A stretch of 55,155 nucleotides of DNA. Source: Fidelibacterota bacterium (GTDB lineage Bacteria; Fidelibacterota; Marinisomatia; SCGC-AAA003-L08; GCA-2689995). Below the pieces are notes generated by a model. That model was not told the origin of the DNA, ran no database searches, and saw only the letters and a program-made list of their open reading frames with translations. The stretch's first letter is position 1; each line of letters begins with the position of its first letter. The DNA lies in the NCBI GenBank assembly GCA_002689995.1, contig NZIV01000081.1, forward strand, positions 5,170 through 60,324, written 5' to 3'. The translations under genes and the position numbers were made by a program. This document shows positions 34,527 through 43,156 of this stretch, in pieces.

Positions 34527-36872
34527 ATGTCAGTAGAAATTAAAAAAGTAGCGGTATTAGGTTCAGGTGTTATGGGAGCCCAAATAGCTGCTCATGTAAC
34601 TAACGCAGGAATCCCGGTAAATTTGTATGATATGAATCAGGAAATTGTACAAAAAGGTTTTGAGTTTTGTAAGACATTAAAACCTAAACCTTTCTATAAT
34701 CCTAAAAATGCAAATTTAATTACTCCTCTTAATTATGATGATCATTTAAATAAATTAAAAGATTGTGATTGGATCATTGAAGTTATTGCTGAAAAGCTTG
34801 AATGGAAAAAAAAATTATATGCTAAGATAATACCATATTTAAATGAAAATTCAATTATTTCAACTAATACTTCAGGTATAAACCTAGAGGATTTAATAAA
34901 AGGTATGCCAAGTAAAATTTCTAAAAGATTCTGTTTGACACACTTCTTTAACCCTCCAAGATATCTTCAATTAGTTGAAGTAGTCCCCAATAAATATACT
35001 AGTGATGATATCATAACTACTATTTCTGATTTTTTAGAAAATACTTTAGGAAAAGGTGTTGTCCATGCTAAAGATACTCCTAATTTTATTGCTAATAGGA
35101 TTGGTGTCTTTGGAATGATGACAGTTTTAAATGTAGCAAAGAAATTAAAGTTAAGCGTTGAAGATGTAGATTTATTAACAGGAACATTAATTGGTCGAGA
35201 AAAATCAGCTACATTTAGAACTGCAGATGTAGTGGGATTGGATACACTATCTTATGTTGCCAATACAGCATATGATAAATGTTTAGATGATGAATCTAGG
35301 GAAGTTTTTAAACTTCCAGATTATATTCAAAAAATTATTAAGAACGGATGGCTCGGACAGAAGTCTGGACAAGGTTTCTATAAAAAAATTAGGAAAGGTG
35401 TTATCCATTCTTTAGATTTAAATTCATTAGAATATACTCCTCAAAATAAATCTCGATTTAAAGGTGTAGGCCTCGCAAAAGAAAAAATCTCTTTAGAAAG
35501 AAGATTAAAAACATTACTTTGGGCACCTGATGTAGCTGGTGAGTTTTCTTGGGAAGTTTTTTCAAAAACATTACTCTACAGCGCGAATAGAGTCGGAGAA
35601 ATTTCCGATAACATTATTTCTATTGATAATGCTTTAAAATGGGGTTTTGCATGGAGCAAAGGACCATTTGAAACATGGGATATATTAGGATTTAAAAGTA
35701 CCTTAAAAAGAATGAAATCAGATGGAAAGTCAATTCCGCAATGGATTCTAGATATGGATTTATGTGGATTTAATTCATTTTATAAAGTTTTAAACAAAGT
35801 TGAATGTTATTATTGTATAACTTCTAAAAATTATGTTCCAATTCCAAAGTCTGATAAAATACTCACATTTTCAATGGCTAAAGCAAGAGATGGCTTAATT
35901 CGTAAAGGTTGGTCTGCATCATTGATAGATTTGGGTGATAAAGTAGCTTCAATCGAACTACATTCAGTTTTAAAACCAGAATTAAATCCGATTGATGGTT
36001 CTTTAATTGAAATGATTTATTTTGCAAGGCACTGGGTCCAAGAAAATGATTACAAAGGATTAGTTATTTCAAGCTCAGGAGCACAATTTTCTGCTGGTGC
36101 TAATTTAAATCTAATATTAAATGCTGCGAAAAGAGGAAAATGGGACGAAATTGAAAGACTTACAAAAAGTATGCAGGATGTACTGCAATCAATACGATAT
36201 GCTCCTTTTCCGGTAATTGCAGCTCCATATAAATTAGCTCTCGGAGGTGGATTTGAAATTATAGGAGCGTGTGATAGAATTGTTGCATTAGGTGAGTTAT
36301 ATTGTGGCCTAGTAGAGGTTGGTGTTGGTTTAATTCCTGGTGCTGGAGGAAATCTTCGCGTTATATCAAACTTAACAAAAAAATTTAATACTGGCTTGAC
36401 TTCTAACTTTCAAGTAATTCAAAAAGCATTTGAGACTATTGGAATGGCTAAGTTTTCTATGTCTGCTAAAGAAGCTCAGAAATTAGGTTATTTAACAAAA
36501 GAAGATGAAATAGTTTTAAATAGTCAGCATCTTTTAAAAAGGGCTAAAGATTTAGTACTAGAAATGTCTGCCGAGTATCAAGCTCCTGAGCCAGAATCAT
36601 TTAGATTACCTGGAACTACTGGAAGACTACCAATCAAGGCAACAATTAAATCATTCCTTAAAAAAGGAAAAATAAGTGAACATGATGCATTTATTGGAGA
36701 AAAATTAAGCTATGTTCTTACTGGAGGATCAAAAGGAGGACCTCTTTCTAGAGTTGAGGAGCAATATTTACTCGATATAGAAAGAGAAGTTTTTGTTAGT
36801 CTATGTAAAGAGCAAAAAACAATAGATAGAATTGAGCATATGCTTTCAAAGGGAAAAGTTTTAAGGAATTAA
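34527..36872 (+). CDS. fadN: 3-hydroxyacyl-CoA dehydrogenase/enoyl-CoA hydratase fusion (FadN-type)
   Basis: 781 residues. The N-terminal half is the NAD-dependent dehydrogenase (VAVLGSGVMGAQIAAHVTNAGI at residues 8-29; STNTSGI; FCLTHFFNPPRYLQLVEVVP), followed by an enoyl-CoA hydratase/isomerase domain (about 475-700: SSSGAQFSAGANLNL, ALGGGFEIIGACDRIVA, GLIPGAGG). This order, dehydrogenase first, is that of Bacillus FadN and opposite to E. coli FadB. It supplies the two middle steps of beta-oxidation. Ribosome-binding site AGAGG upstream. Apparently the last gene of the operon. Confidence 0.94.
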   Translation: MSVEIKKVAVLGSGVMGAQIAAHVTNAGIPVNLYDMNQEIVQKGFEFCKTLKPKPFYNPKNANLITPLNYDDHLNKLKDCDWIIEVIAEKLEWKKKLYAKIIPYLNENSIISTNTSGINLEDLIKGMPSKISKRFCLTHFFNPPRYLQLVEVVPNKYTSDDIITTISDFLENTLGKGVVHAKDTPNFIANRIGVFGMMTVLNVAKKLKLSVEDVDLLTGTLIGREKSATFRTADVVGLDTLSYVANTAYDKCLDDESREVFKLPDYIQKIIKNGWLGQKSGQGFYKKIRKGVIHSLDLNSLEYTPQNKSRFKGVGLAKEKISLERRLKTLLWAPDVAGEFSWEVFSKTLLYSANRVGEISDNIISIDNALKWGFAWSKGPFETWDILGFKSTLKRMKSDGKSIPQWILDMDLCGFNSFYKVLNKVECYYCITSKNYVPIPKSDKILTFSMAKARDGLIRKGWSASLIDLGDKVASIELHSVLKPELNPIDGSLIEMIYFARHWVQENDYKGLVISSSGAQFSAGANLNLILNAAKRGKWDEIERLTKSMQDVLQSIRYAPFPVIAAPYKLALGGGFEIIGACDRIVALGELYCGLVEVGVGLIPGAGGNLRVISNLTKKFNTGLTSNFQVIQKAFETIGMAKFSMSAKEAQKLGYLTKEDEIVLNSQHLLKRAKDLVLEMSAEYQAPEPESFRLPGTTGRLPIKATIKSFLKKGKISEHDAFIGEKLSYVLTGGSKGGPLSRVEEQYLLDIEREVFVSLCKEQKTIDRIEHMLSKGKVLRN

Positions 36873-36958
36873 CTTATTTTCCAGTAACCAAATATTAGTT
36901 CTTATTCATAAAATATAGACTATTGGAACTTTTTAATTTTTAAAAGGTCATATCAAAT

Positions 36959-37240
36959 ATGTCAGAATTTATTTCACAATTTGTAAAATTTACTTACACT
37001 ATTCTTAGCCCACAAGGTATACCAAAATCTAAATCGTGGATTATTAACCTTCATCATATAGTTTCTGTAGAAGCTACTGCAGAAAACGATTTAAAAATAT
37101 TTTTAATTAACAATCAGATGATATCTATTTCACTAGGCAGAGATATGGACACTGAAGAAATTATGGATGACATACTTTCTATGTCTGCAGAAGGAAAAAA
37201 TTATTCTGTTTATAAAATAGATAGTTTTGAGAGAAAATAA
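36959..37240 (+). CDS. Small cytoplasmic protein of unknown function
   Basis: 93 residues with no signal peptide or membrane helix. The segment SKSWIINLHHIVSVEATAENDLKIFLINNQMISI reads like a small beta-rich fold in which a residue pattern 'I-V-x-V-E ... L-x-N-x-x-x-I' recalls short regulatory proteins such as FlbD, but the resemblance is weak and I would not assign it. The ATG is preceded by AAAAGG at 36941-36946. It sits 86 bases after the fad operon and 35 bases before the TPR lipoprotein; the preceding gap shows no clear promoter or terminator. Confidence 0.7.
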   Translation: MSEFISQFVKFTYTILSPQGIPKSKSWIINLHHIVSVEATAENDLKIFLINNQMISISLGRDMDTEEIMDDILSMSAEGKNYSVYKIDSFERK

Positions 37241-37275
37241 ATATCTCCTCCAGTTTAAATAAATTGAAAATATAT

Positions 37276-39306
37276 ATGTTTTCATCCACAAATAAATACA
37301 TAGTCCTATCTATTATATTAATTTTAAATAGTTGTGTTTATTTTAATACATTTTATAATGCTGAGACTTATTTTAAGGAAGGAATGAAGACTATCGAAGA
37401 ATCTGCTATTGAAGATTCTGAAGATATTCCAAATAAAGCAAAGATACAATTAGAAAAAGCTATTAATAAATGTAGTATAGTTATCGAAAAATTTCCAGAT
37501 AGTAAATATTTAGATGATGCGTATTATATCATAGGAAAATCAGGTTTCTATAGGAATGAATTTACTAGAGCATTGAAAAGTTTTAATACGTTAATCAATG
37601 ATTTTCCTGAAAGTAAATTTATTGATGAAGCGAAAATTTGGCATGCTTATACACAATTTAAACTAGGTGAGATAGATTCTTCAAAAATAAAACTTGAGTA
37701 TTTAAGAAATAAACAAAAAGAATCAAAAATTAATAAATATTTAATATATACTGCATTGGCAGATGTATCATTAGAATTAGATTCTATCTCAAAATCTTTT
37801 GACTATTTAGATTCAGCAGTAGAAAATGCAACAGAAAAGAGTATGCGAATATCTGCCTATAACAAAATAATCAAAATTGCTCAAAACGAAAAAGCATATG
37901 ATAGAGCTATAAAATATTTGCTTTTACTTGAAAAGCAATCGGATTCTAAAGTAGTTAGAAAAAATGCACGTTTAAAGTGGATAGAATTCAATAAAAAGTT
38001 AAGAAATTACGATATTATTTTGCAGGAAATAGATATTATGTTAGGAACTGCAGAATATGAGGCAATGTATTTAGATCTTGAACTAGAAAAAGCGCAGATA
38101 TTACTAGAAAAAGGCGATTTAATTGCTGGTCGTTCTGTACTGATTTCCTTTATTGAAAAATCTTTAGATAAAAAAGATAATAAGTATAAAAAAACAAGAG
38201 CTAAATCTTTCTTTTTATTAGGCAAGTCTAGCTTATTTGATGAATTTGATTTTTCATCCGCAAGAGATTATTTTGATAAAATGACAGAAGAATATAATCG
38301 ATCAGAGAATAGAAGTGAAGTAAATAAATTATTAGATATGATGGATAGTTTTAATGTTTTAAAAGAAAGCTATAGGAAAGCATTGAAAAATTATTCAAAA
38401 AAAGCAATTGAGCCTCTAGACGAAGATTTTGATTTGAATTTTAGTATAATGAAAGATACTTTAAAAGATGATTTTCAAGTAACTGATTCAGTGTTAGTTG
38501 ATCCAAAATTGGTCATGGATGTTTTTAATCCAGAAAAAATTGAAAAATCAAAAAGTACTTCAAAATCATCAAAGGATAAATTTATTAGTGGTTCTCCAGA
38601 TTCATTATTAATGCTTATTGGTGAGATGTTAGTATATGATTTTGGCAGGATGGATTCTGCAGCAGATAGATATGAAACTTTAATTAGTAATTATCCTGAA
38701 TCTAAATTTTCACCAAGAGCTATGTATGCATTAACTTTTTATTCAGAAGATTCTTTGGAATGGAAAATTAAATTTTCTGAAAAATATCCGAATCCAGATT
38801 TTTTAATTAAGAAAGAAATTTTCTTAGATGAAAATCCCTTTAAAAAAGAAAGAATGGAAGTATTAAAACTAGCTGATTTAAATCCTACTATTGCAAGAGA
38901 TTCACTAGGTAGTTTGTATAAGAAAAACAATGATCCTGATGCACTTTATTTATCTGCATATATTAGTGACTATATTTTGAATGATTTAGAACATTCTAAG
39001 TTGTATTACAAAATATTTGTTGACAGTTTTCCTGATAATAAATTACATAAAGATGCAGAAAATCGATTTAAAGAAATCGAACAATCAATTTTAGACACAA
39101 TATCTTCGATTATAGATTCAACAAGAATTGAGCAAATTGATTATAATATTAAAATTGATACAATTAAAAGTAATCAAATAAATTCTAACTTAATTACAAA
39201 TTATATGGATTCAATAAATAAAATTAAAAATTTAGAGGAACTCAATTTACAGATAGACTCAAACTATCAAAATATAAGATTATTAAATATACCAAATAAT
39301 GATTAA
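37276..39306 (+). CDS. Large TPR lipoprotein (BamD/YbgF-like repeats)
   Basis: 676 residues from ATG 37276; a TTG at 37264 would add four residues and neither has a ribosome-binding site. Signal with lipobox ILNSC, Cys20 in this numbering minus none of the added residues. Then tetratricopeptide repeats of the outer-membrane-lipoprotein type: CSIVIEKFPDSKYLDDAYYIIGKSGF, FNTLINDFPESKFIDEAKIWHAY, YETLISNYPESKFSPRAMYALTFY, FPDNKLHKDAENRF. The C-terminus is a charged low-complexity tail. Probably an outer-membrane-anchored scaffold; the BamD role itself is not claimed because the protein is more than twice BamD's length. Confidence 0.8.
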   Translation: MFSSTNKYIVLSIILILNSCVYFNTFYNAETYFKEGMKTIEESAIEDSEDIPNKAKIQLEKAINKCSIVIEKFPDSKYLDDAYYIIGKSGFYRNEFTRALKSFNTLINDFPESKFIDEAKIWHAYTQFKLGEIDSSKIKLEYLRNKQKESKINKYLIYTALADVSLELDSISKSFDYLDSAVENATEKSMRISAYNKIIKIAQNEKAYDRAIKYLLLLEKQSDSKVVRKNARLKWIEFNKKLRNYDIILQEIDIMLGTAEYEAMYLDLELEKAQILLEKGDLIAGRSVLISFIEKSLDKKDNKYKKTRAKSFFLLGKSSLFDEFDFSSARDYFDKMTEEYNRSENRSEVNKLLDMMDSFNVLKESYRKALKNYSKKAIEPLDEDFDLNFSIMKDTLKDDFQVTDSVLVDPKLVMDVFNPEKIEKSKSTSKSSKDKFISGSPDSLLMLIGEMLVYDFGRMDSAADRYETLISNYPESKFSPRAMYALTFYSEDSLEWKIKFSEKYPNPDFLIKKEIFLDENPFKKERMEVLKLADLNPTIARDSLGSLYKKNNDPDALYLSAYISDYILNDLEHSKLYYKIFVDSFPDNKLHKDAENRFKEIEQSILDTISSIIDSTRIEQIDYNIKIDTIKSNQINSNLITNYMDSINKIKNLEELNLQIDSNYQNIRLLNIPNND

Positions 39307-39317
39307 AACTCAAAATA

Positions 39318-39572
39318 ATGAGAATAAAAAATAAATTATATCATGAAACTAATAAATTGTTATCAATAATTATTTTTATAAAATTTTTTTATTTTAAAAT
39401 TAAATTAATAATATCAATGAGAAAATTATCATTTAAATATATTGATTGGAGAATAAATACTGCATATCCAAACGGATGGAAATTCATTTTTCAACATCCA
39501 ATAGTTTTTATTAAAGATTTAAATAGGTATTTAAATTGGTGTCTAGAAATAAATAAAATTATTAAATTTTGA
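39318..39572 (+). CDS. Small protein of unknown function overlapping pyrD
   Basis: 84 residues, basic and aromatic. The C-terminal half (WRINTAYPNGWKFIFQHPIVFIKDLNRYLNWCLEIN) looks more constrained than the lysine/isoleucine-rich N-terminal half, and a downstream ATG at 39417 (MRKLSFKYIDW) may be the true start. TGA stop overlaps the TTG start of pyrD. No ribosome-binding site is clear for either start. It may be real because of the coupled overlap, but this is moderate evidence only. Confidence 0.5.
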   Translation: MRIKNKLYHETNKLLSIIIFIKFFYFKIKLIISMRKLSFKYIDWRINTAYPNGWKFIFQHPIVFIKDLNRYLNWCLEINKIIKF

Positions 39573-40483
39573 AAGTAAAGATTAAAAATATATTATTTAA
39601 TTCTCCAATTATTGCAGCAAGTGGCACATTCGGGTATGGTGATGAGACAAACAGTTTTGTCGATATAAAAAAAATAGGATGTATTATAACGAAGTCAATT
39701 ACACTGGATGAAAGACTTGGTAATCCCCACCCAAGAATACATCAATCTTCAACAGGTATGCTGAATTCAATAGGCCTAGCAAATATAGGAGTTGATAGAT
39801 TTTGTAATGAAAAATTAATAAAATTTAATAAATTAGATACTAAATTCATTATAAGTATTGCTGGAAATTCAATTAGTGACTATATAAAAGTTCTAAGTAA
39901 AATAGAGAAATATAATGGTTGTCACGTTGGCTATGAGATTAATATTTCCTGTCCAAATGTAAAAAAGGGTGGTATCGAATTTGGGCTTGATAAAGATATA
40001 GTATTTAAATTAACCTCTAGAATTAGAAAATGTACAGATAAACTTCTATTTATTAAGCTAAGTCCAAATGTATCTAACATTGAAGAAATTGCAGTTAAAG
40101 CTGAAGAAGCTGGTGCAGATGGAATAAGTGCTGTAAATACATTTATAGGCCTAGCTATTGATTATAAAACTGGTAAGTTTTTACTTAGTACAAAATATGG
40201 TGGTATTTCTGGGCCCCCAATTAAACCTTTGGCTTTAGCAAAGATACACAAAATATATGAACATATTAAAATTCCAATTCTAGGAATGGGTGGTATATCT
40301 AATTATAAAGATATTTTAGAATTTATAAGAGTTGGATCCCATATGGTACAAGTTGGTACAATTAATTATCTTAATCCAACATTATTAACTAAATATTATG
40401 ATGAATTAAAGTTTTATTTAATACAAAATAAAATAAATTCAATTGAATCCTTGGTGGGTAATAATAGTTCTGCTACAATTTAA
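39569..40483 (+). CDS. pyrD: Dihydroorotate dehydrogenase, class 1B catalytic subunit
   Basis: 304 residues, TTG start overlapping the previous stop. Family 1 signatures: IIAASGTFGYGDE, GNPHPRIHQSSTGMLNSIGLAN, YEINISCPNVKKGG with the catalytic cysteine typical of class 1 enzymes, LFIKLSPNVSN, SGPPIKPLALAKI and GMGGISNYKDILEFI for FMN binding. It oxidises dihydroorotate to orotate in pyrimidine synthesis. Class 1B enzymes pair with the iron-sulfur/FAD subunit PyrK; no pyrK is adjacent, so it must lie elsewhere or another acceptor is used. Confidence 0.92.
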   Translation: MKVKIKNILFNSPIIAASGTFGYGDETNSFVDIKKIGCIITKSITLDERLGNPHPRIHQSSTGMLNSIGLANIGVDRFCNEKLIKFNKLDTKFIISIAGNSISDYIKVLSKIEKYNGCHVGYEINISCPNVKKGGIEFGLDKDIVFKLTSRIRKCTDKLLFIKLSPNVSNIEEIAVKAEEAGADGISAVNTFIGLAIDYKTGKFLLSTKYGGISGPPIKPLALAKIHKIYEHIKIPILGMGGISNYKDILEFIRVGSHMVQVGTINYLNPTLLTKYYDELKFYLIQNKINSIESLVGNNSSATI

Positions 40484-40556
40484 TTTATATTATGATTATA
40501 AAAAAAATAAGATATTTATAAAATTTTATTTGAAAAAAAATTTTAAAGTATAAAAA

Positions 40557-41105
40557 ATGGTCTTTCATTCTATTAATAAATTTAAATTATATTTCGCAAT
40601 ATTATATTTTATTGCATGTGTACCTGCCCCCAGGTATAATTCAGAAAATACTAAAGATATTACTTATTTAAAGTCTAATTCTCATAAAAATAATATAAAA
40701 ATTGAAAATGACAATTTAAAAAAACATATTAAAAAGTCTTCGAAAAAGAAAAAACAACCTAAATTTGATGTTAATAAAAAAACATATAAAGGAATATCAT
40801 CATTTTATGGGAAAAAGTTTCATGGAAAATTAACTGCTAATGGTGAGGTTTATGATATGTATGGTCTTACTGCAGCACATAAAACTTTCCCTTTAAATAC
40901 AATTTGCCGTGTTACCAATATGTCAAACAGTAAATCCTTAATACTTAGAATAAATGATAGAGGTCCTTATGTTGGCAACAGGATATTAGATTGTTCTTAT
41001 GGTGCCGCAAAAAAATTAGATTTTATTAATGAAGGCGTTACTGAAGTCAAAATTGAAATTATGGAATGGGGAGATAATATTTATATGCATCATGATAGAC
41101 ATTAA
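40557..41105 (+). CDS. rlpA: RlpA-like lipoprotein (septal lytic transglycosylase type)
   Basis: 182 residues. Signal with lipobox YFIAC (Cys near 21), a lysine-rich linker, and a double-psi beta-barrel domain: GISSFYGKKFHGKLTANGEVYDMYGLTAAHKTFPLNT, RVTNMSNSKSLILRINDRGPYVGNRILDCSYGAAKKLDF. The AAHKT histidine and NDRGP aspartate expected for RlpA activity on denuded glycan strands are present. There is no C-terminal SPOR domain, unlike many RlpA proteins. Acts in the periplasm, anchored to the outer membrane. The next gene begins at the base after its stop. Confidence 0.9.
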   Translation: MVFHSINKFKLYFAILYFIACVPAPRYNSENTKDITYLKSNSHKNNIKIENDNLKKHIKKSSKKKKQPKFDVNKKTYKGISSFYGKKFHGKLTANGEVYDMYGLTAAHKTFPLNTICRVTNMSNSKSLILRINDRGPYVGNRILDCSYGAAKKLDFINEGVTEVKIEIMEWGDNIYMHHDRH

Positions 41106-41303
41106 ATGGTAAATATAATTTATAAAATAGCATGGGCTATTTGGTTTATACTTATTTTCTTTTTCAGGGAATCTAGTATTAGTAAGTATATAATTGTATT
41201 ACTAGTTATCCCTCTATGCATTATTGCTGTAAGAAGGGCAATTAATGCAAGAGAGGATTGGAGACCAATAGCGGAAGAATATCATAAAGATTTAGAAGAA
41301 TAA
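41106..41303 (+). CDS. Small membrane protein of unknown function
   Basis: 65 residues: two hydrophobic segments (about 4-20 and 26-44, WAIWFILIFFFR and YIIVLLVIPLCIIAVR) and a short acidic, soluble tail with NAREDWRPIAEEYHKDLEE. ATG follows directly on the rlpA stop and the stop is 4 bases before the presumed queG start, so it is part of the run. No family recognised. Confidence 0.65.
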   Translation: MVNIIYKIAWAIWFILIFFFRESSISKYIIVLLVIPLCIIAVRRAINAREDWRPIAEEYHKDLEE

Positions 41304-41307
41304 GACA

Positions 41308-42252
41308 ATTCTAAAATCAAAAAAAACTCATATTGTAAAATCCACCTTAACTGATATTGGTTTTACTCATATTGGTATAACCAAACCTCAAAAACTTATA
41401 AAGGAATCTCAATATTTAAATTATTGGTTAGAAAATAATTATAATGCAGATATGCAATGGATTGAAAATCGTAAAGAAGAGCGTGAAAATGTATTCCAAT
41501 ATTTTCCCGAAGTAAAATCAATAGTATCAGTAGGTCTAAATTATTATACTGGTAGATCACATAAAAATGCTGAAAAATCAGGAATATCAAATTATGCTTG
41601 GGGTGATGACTATCATGAAGTTTTAAAGTCAAAACTTTTTTCATCTTTAAATAAAATAAAAGAGTTAATAAATATTGAAAAATTTAGAGTCTGTGTTGAT
41701 ACCTCACCAGTTATGGATAAAGTATGGGCTCAAAAATCAGGTATTGGGTGGCTGGGGAAGCATACAAATTTAATTACTAGAGATTTTGGCTCTTGGATTT
41801 TTATAGGTACATTAATGTTAGACATAGAATTAGACTTTGATAATGATTTTATAGATGATTTATGTGGAAGTTGTAATGCTTGTATTGAGGCTTGTCCAAC
41901 TGATGCAATTTTTCAACCATATCAGCTTGATTCAAATAAGTGTATATCATATCAGACAATTGAGCACAGAGGTGGATTCGATGAAGATATTGAATTAGAT
42001 AATTGGATATATGGTTGTGATATTTGTCAAGAGGTATGTCCTTGGAATAATAAATTTGAACAGATTTCTAAAGAAAAATCATTCCAACCAAGGCTTAAAA
42101 TAATTAATAAAACTAATAATGAATGGTTAGAAATTACAAAAAAAGAATTCACAAAATTAATGAAAAAATCTTCAATGAAAAGAACAAAATATCAAGATTT
42201 TATTAGAAATATAAAGAAGAATAATAAAAGTAAAAATCAAAATGAAAATTAA
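41308..42252 (+). CDS. queG: Epoxyqueuosine reductase, apparent ATT start
   Basis: QueG completes queuosine in tRNA wobble positions using cobalamin and two [4Fe-4S] clusters. Cluster motifs are CGSCNACIEACP and CDICQEVCPWN; VDTSPVMDKVWAQKSGIGWLGKHTNLI holds the conserved catalytic-region Asp. The family N-terminus is encoded upstream of the first ATG (41452): IVKSTLTDIGFTHIGITKP corresponds to the usual 'LGFDxVGI' start. From the stop at 41293 to 41452 the frame has no ATG, GTG or TTG. ATT at 41308, 7 bases after an AGAAGAA, gives 314 residues, normal for QueG. A frameshift or sequencing error upstream is the alternative, but no neighbouring frame offers a better N-terminus. Confidence 0.88.
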   Translation: MLKSKKTHIVKSTLTDIGFTHIGITKPQKLIKESQYLNYWLENNYNADMQWIENRKEERENVFQYFPEVKSIVSVGLNYYTGRSHKNAEKSGISNYAWGDDYHEVLKSKLFSSLNKIKELINIEKFRVCVDTSPVMDKVWAQKSGIGWLGKHTNLITRDFGSWIFIGTLMLDIELDFDNDFIDDLCGSCNACIEACPTDAIFQPYQLDSNKCISYQTIEHRGGFDEDIELDNWIYGCDICQEVCPWNNKFEQISKEKSFQPRLKIINKTNNEWLEITKKEFTKLMKKSSMKRTKYQDFIRNIKKNNKSKNQNEN

Positions 42253-42314
42253 AGTAGTATACAAAAAGAATATTTTCACGGTAAGTTTAGGATTAAGTAA
42301 TTATTTAAATTTAT

Positions 42315-42632
42315 ATGAAATATAATTCGAAAATTAATAAAAATGAGGTAATGAGGTTAGCCAGTTTATCTAGAATAAATATTGACGATTCAGAGGTCGA
42401 TTTATATATAAATCAACTAAATAAAATTGTTAAATATGTTTCAAAATTAGATGAACTTGATTTAAGTAGTATTGAACCATTATTTCATGTTTTAGATGAA
42501 ACTATAATAGGAAGAAATGATGAAGTTGAACCAAGTCTAAGGACTGAAGAATTATTAAGTAATGCAGTTAATACAGTTAATAATTTTTATAAAGTTTCTC
42601 AGGTTATTAAGGGAAAGAAAATATCCAAGTAA
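42315..42632 (+). CDS. gatC: Aspartyl/glutamyl-tRNA amidotransferase subunit C
   Basis: 105 residues with the GatC pattern: VMRLASLSRINIDDSEVDLYINQLNKIVKYVSKLDELDLSSIEP then HVLDETIIGRNDEVEPSLRTEELLSNA. GatC wraps around GatA to assemble the enzyme that converts misacylated Glu-tRNA(Gln) or Asp-tRNA(Asn). gatA and gatB are not in the window. The 62-base gap after queG contains nothing clear. Its TAA stop shares a base with the presumed lptC ATT start. Confidence 0.9.
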   Translation: MKYNSKINKNEVMRLASLSRINIDDSEVDLYINQLNKIVKYVSKLDELDLSSIEPLFHVLDETIIGRNDEVEPSLRTEELLSNAVNTVNNFYKVSQVIKGKKISK

Positions 42633-43156
42633 TTAGTAATATATTTTTAATTACATTTATTTTATTTTTATTTTCATGTTATAATAAAAGCGATAGTGAT
42701 ATTAACGAAATTAATCAAAGATTTGACCATGAGATTTTTAAACCAAAAATAATAATTAGCAACACAACTTCAAAGGTAATCGAAGCAACTTCTGATTACT
42801 TAAAAAAGAATAATAACGGCGAAGTTATTTTGCACAATAATGTTAACGCCTACTTTTTTAATGAAAAAAATAAAAATATCAGTAAATTAACTGCAGATAC
42901 TGCTAGAATAGATGAAAGTAATAATAATTTCAATGCAAACGGGAATGTAGTTGTGGTCTCTGACAGTGGATTGACTCTGAAAAGTAAAACTCTCTATTGG
43001 GATCATCACTATAGTATTGTAGTTACGAGCGATTCAGTTCAGTTTACTACAAAAGAAAGAGATACGTTATATGGTGTGGGGTTTGAATCTGATATGGATC
43101 TATCTCATTGGAAAATTATAAAACCGACAGGCGTAACAAGTAGGATAAATAATTAA
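42632..43156 (+). CDS. lptC: LptC-type LPS-export lipoprotein, apparent ATT start
   Basis: 174 residues from ATT 42632. Starting there gives a compact lipoprotein signal (SNIFLITFILFLFSC), whereas the first standard codon, TTG at 42830, would cut off a third of the protein. No ATG, GTG or TTG lies in frame between the stop at 42608 and 42830; ATC at 42623, 5 bases from GGAAAG, is the other option. The body carries the LptC/OstA beta pattern: ISKLTADTARIDESNNNFNANGNVVVVSDSGLTLKSKTLYW and DTLYGVGFESDMDLSHWKI. LptC links the inner-membrane transporter to the periplasmic bridge. The gene runs straight into lptB; no lptA lies between them. Confidence 0.82.
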   Translation: MSNIFLITFILFLFSCYNKSDSDINEINQRFDHEIFKPKIIISNTTSKVIEATSDYLKKNNNGEVILHNNVNAYFFNEKNKNISKLTADTARIDESNNNFNANGNVVVVSDSGLTLKSKTLYWDHHYSIVVTSDSVQFTTKERDTLYGVGFESDMDLSHWKIIKPTGVTSRINN

